Assembly (NCBI RefSeq): GCF_003034915.1
Contig: NZ_PZJX01000024.1
Span: forward strand, 124,001-188,000
From: Mesorhizobium helmanticense
Lineage (GTDB): Bacteria > Pseudomonadota > Alphaproteobacteria > Rhizobiales > Rhizobiaceae
Reading direction: 5' to 3'
DNA: 64,000 nucleotides
Every line of letters starts with the position of its first letter. Position 1 is the stretch's first letter. Shown one piece after another: positions 61,891 to 64,000 of the stretch. A program made the position numbers and the translations under genes. The notes beneath the pieces are model-generated. The model did no database searches. It was not told where the DNA came from and was given only the letters and a program-made list of their open reading frames with translations.

Positions 61891-63372
61891 ATGGCCAGGC
61901 TCAAGACCCGTAACGAGATCCGCTTCATCCTGAACGGTGAGGATGTGGCGCTGACGACTGTCGCGCCTGACACGACCTTGCTTGACTGGCTGCGGCTCAA
62001 CCGCTCGCTGCGCGGCACCAAGGAGGGCTGCGCCGAAGGCGATTGCGGCGCTTGCACCGTGCTGGTCGGGCGGCTTTCCGCCGGCAGGCTGGTCTATGAA
62101 AGCGTCAATGCCTGCATTCGTTTCCTCGGCTCGCTCGACGGCACCCATGTCGTCACCGTCGAGCATTTGCGCGGCGAGGCTGGCAAATTGCACCCCGTGC
62201 AGCAGGCGATGGTCGATTTCCACGGCTCGCAATGCGGCTTCTGCACGCCGGGCTTTGTCATGTCGCTCTATGCGCTCTGGATGAAATCGCCGGCGCCATC
62301 GGATGCGGCAATAGAAAAGGCGTTGCAGGGCAATCTCTGCCGCTGCACCGGCTATGAAGCGATCGTGCGCGCGGCACGCGCCATCTCCAGCTACGGCAAG
62401 GCGGCCAAGGATCCGTTGGCGGCGGAGCGCAAGGCAATCATCACCAGGCTTACGGCAATGAAGGACGGTGCGCGCGTCGAGATCGGTGCCGGCAAGCAGC
62501 GGATGGTCGTGCCGGCCAATGCCGACGATCTGGCAAGCGTGCTCGACAAGGAGCCAGGCGCCACCATCGTTGCCGGCTCGACCGATGTCGGGCTGTGGGT
62601 CACCAAGCATATGCGCGACATCTCGCCGGCGGTCTTCATCAACAATCTCGACGGGCTGTGCACGATTTCCGAGAACAAGGGCGTGATATCGATCGGCGCC
62701 GGCGTCACCTACAGCGACGCCTTCGTGCTGCTGTCAAAGCGCATCCCGGCGCTTGGGCCGCTGTTCGACCGCATCGGCGGCGAGCAGGTGCGCAACATGG
62801 GCACGATCGGTGGTAACATTGCCAACGGCTCGCCGATCGGCGACACGCCGCCGCCGCTGATCGCGCTCGGAGCGCGGCTCACGCTGCGGCGGGGCAAGAA
62901 GCGGCGGACGATCCCGCTCGAGGATTTCTTCATCGCCTATGGCAAGCAGGACCGGCTATCAGGCGAATTCGTCGAGGCCGTGCATGTGCCGGTGCCGGCC
63001 AAGGGCACAAAGTTTGCCGTCTACAAGCTCACCAAGCGCCGCGACGAGGACATCACCGCGGCCCTCGGCGCATTCCTGCTGACACTAGCCAGGGATGGTA
63101 CGGTGGCCGATATCCGCATCGCCTATGGCGGCATGGCGGCAACGCCGAAGCGCGCTTCCGCGGTCGAGAAGACGCTGCTCGGCAAGCCCTGGACCGAGGA
63201 GATGGTGCAGGCGGCGATAGCCGAATACGCCAACGACTTCACACCGCTTACCGACATGCGGGCCTCCGCCGAATACCGGGCGCTGGCGGCGAGGAACCTT
63301 TTGCTGCGTTTCTTCGCCGAAACCAGCGGCACCAAGGCGCCGATCCAGGTGACGCGGTACGAGGCAGCCTGA
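61891..63372 (+). CDS. xdhA: Xanthine dehydrogenase small subunit (2Fe-2S and FAD)
   Basis: A 493-residue subunit with two domains. The N-terminal [2Fe-2S] domains have CAEGDCGACTV, then GSQCGFCTPGFVMSLYALW and CRCTGYEAI. The FAD domain (about 190-490) has VAGSTDVGLWVTKH and GTIGGNIANGSPIGD. It transfers electrons from the molybdenum centre of XdhB to NAD. It starts at the ATG right after uraH with RBS AGGGGGAG. The stop overlaps the xdhB start by one base. Confidence 0.95.
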   Translation: MARLKTRNEIRFILNGEDVALTTVAPDTTLLDWLRLNRSLRGTKEGCAEGDCGACTVLVGRLSAGRLVYESVNACIRFLGSLDGTHVVTVEHLRGEAGKLHPVQQAMVDFHGSQCGFCTPGFVMSLYALWMKSPAPSDAAIEKALQGNLCRCTGYEAIVRAARAISSYGKAAKDPLAAERKAIITRLTAMKDGARVEIGAGKQRMVVPANADDLASVLDKEPGATIVAGSTDVGLWVTKHMRDISPAVFINNLDGLCTISENKGVISIGAGVTYSDAFVLLSKRIPALGPLFDRIGGEQVRNMGTIGGNIANGSPIGDTPPPLIALGARLTLRRGKKRRTIPLEDFFIAYGKQDRLSGEFVEAVHVPVPAKGTKFAVYKLTKRRDEDITAALGAFLLTLARDGTVADIRIAYGGMAATPKRASAVEKTLLGKPWTEEMVQAAIAEYANDFTPLTDMRASAEYRALAARNLLLRFFAETSGTKAPIQVTRYEAA

Positions 63373-64000
63373 TGAACAAGCACGCGACCCCCGACCTCAA
63401 GGCGCAGAAGATCAAGGGCGGCGTCGCCACCGACCAGCGCCATGATTCCGCGCACAAGCATGTCAGCGGCACGGCCGTCTATATCGACGACATGCCGGAG
63501 CCGGCAGGCACGCTGCATGGCTGCCTCGGCCTTTCCAATGCAACGCATGCCACCATCACGAAAATGGACCTGTCGGCGGTGCGCGCCGCACCCGGCGTGG
63601 TCGACGTGCTGACGGCCAGGGATGTTCCCGGCGAAAACGACATTTCGCCGACCGGCCGCCATGACGAGCCGGTGCTTGCTGACGGCGAGGTGCAATTCCA
63701 TGGCCAGCCGATCTTCTGTGTCATCGCCGAGACGCGTGAACAGGCGCGCCGCGCCACCAGGCTGGCCAAGGTCGAGTACAAGGAATTGCCTTTCGTCACC
63801 GACATCGGCGAGCTCGATCCCCGCAAGGACAAGCTGGTTACGCCGCCGCTGACGCTCAGGCGCGGCGATGCCGCCGCGGCGATCACGGCGGCGCCGCGCC
63901 GGCTCAAGGGGCAGATGCGCATTGGCGGCCAGGAGCATTTCTATCTCGAAGGCCATATCGCCATGGCCATTCCCGGCGAGGACCAGGACGTCACCATCTA
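63372..64000 (+). CDS. xdhB: Xanthine dehydrogenase large (molybdopterin) subunit, partial
   Basis: The first 209 codons are visible; the gene runs past the window end. The start overlaps the xdhA stop (TGATG). It has HDSAHKHVSGTAVYIDDMPEPAGTLHGCLG, the typical N-terminal part of the Mo-cofactor subunit, and the GQPIFCVIAETREQARRA segment. It would hold the catalytic Mo-pterin site for xanthine to urate conversion. Confidence 0.94.
   Translation, partial: MNKHATPDLKAQKIKGGVATDQRHDSAHKHVSGTAVYIDDMPEPAGTLHGCLGLSNATHATITKMDLSAVRAAPGVVDVLTARDVPGENDISPTGRHDEPVLADGEVQFHGQPIFCVIAETREQARRATRLAKVEYKELPFVTDIGELDPRKDKLVTPPLTLRRGDAAAAITAAPRRLKGQMRIGGQEHFYLEGHIAMAIPGEDQDVTI

Overview
This GC-rich window reads as chromosomal DNA of a Mesorhizobium-like member of the Rhizobiales. 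The evidence is a complete agl (alpha-glucoside) operon laid out as in Sinorhizobium, three tandem small exported proteins that resemble the Rhizobium loti-restricted DUF680 family, rhizobial intergenic palindromic repeats, and a set of purine, polyol and oligopeptide catabolic operons typical of soil alphaproteobacteria. I saw no rRNA, tRNA, CRISPR array, prophage or intact insertion sequence. These assignments come from reading motifs and gene order only; no database search was run.

Layout. 0-5 kb: xylA and xylB (xylose to xylulose 5-phosphate), a small NTF2-fold protein, a 44-nt-arm inverted repeat, and a TPR protein. 5-15.8 kb: a large autotransporter, a LysE exporter, an L,D-transpeptidase lipoprotein, a PPi-type phosphofructokinase coupled to a metallo-beta-lactamase-fold hydrolase, a RibD-like reductase, a Do-type periplasmic protease, and a molybdopterin oxidoreductase overlapping a flavin reductase. 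15.8-25.1 kb, all on the minus strand: a polyol or ketose module with a sugar ABC transporter, an SDR dehydrogenase, DhaK, DhaL, a protein fusing a SorC-type regulator to a second DhaK, and a second DhaL. 25.4-30.7 kb, minus strand: a six-gene unit with a PqqD-like protein, an HprK-like kinase, three GT2 glycosyltransferases and a nucleotidyltransferase of unknown target. 30.8-33.5 kb, minus strand: a Rieske oxygenase and its flavin/ferredoxin reductase, preceded by a cobalamin riboswitch. 34.0-34.9 kb: three tandem small exported proteins with a strong terminator. 34.9-42.9 kb: aglK-A-G-F-E with divergent aglR and two LacI-type operators. 43-49 kb: an FAD oxidoreductase, an ECF sigma/anti-sigma/subtilase unit, an SRPBCC protein and an alcohol dehydrogenase. 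49-57.2 kb, minus strand: an oligopeptide-type ABC transporter with a phosphodiesterase-like protein and a CocE/NonD hydrolase. 57.3-57.9 kb: a BrnT/BrnA toxin-antitoxin pair. 57.9-64 kb: a purine and ureide operon pair (deaminase, allA, allE, a puuE-uraD fusion; divergent uraH, xdhA, and xdhB cut by the window end).

How the genes work together. Most genes form tightly packed operons with TGATG or ATGA overlaps, each pairing uptake with the enzymes for the imported compound. The agl unit imports and hydrolyses alpha-glucosides. The SDR/Dha unit probably oxidises a polyol to a ketose and phosphorylates it. The purine genes carry xanthine to urate, and hydroxyisourate on to glyoxylate, although urate oxidase and allantoate hydrolase are not in the window.

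The least explained pieces are the B12 riboswitch ahead of a Rieske oxygenase, the PqqD/HprK/glycosyltransferase/nucleotidyltransferase unit, and the regulator-kinase fusion with its candidate operator.
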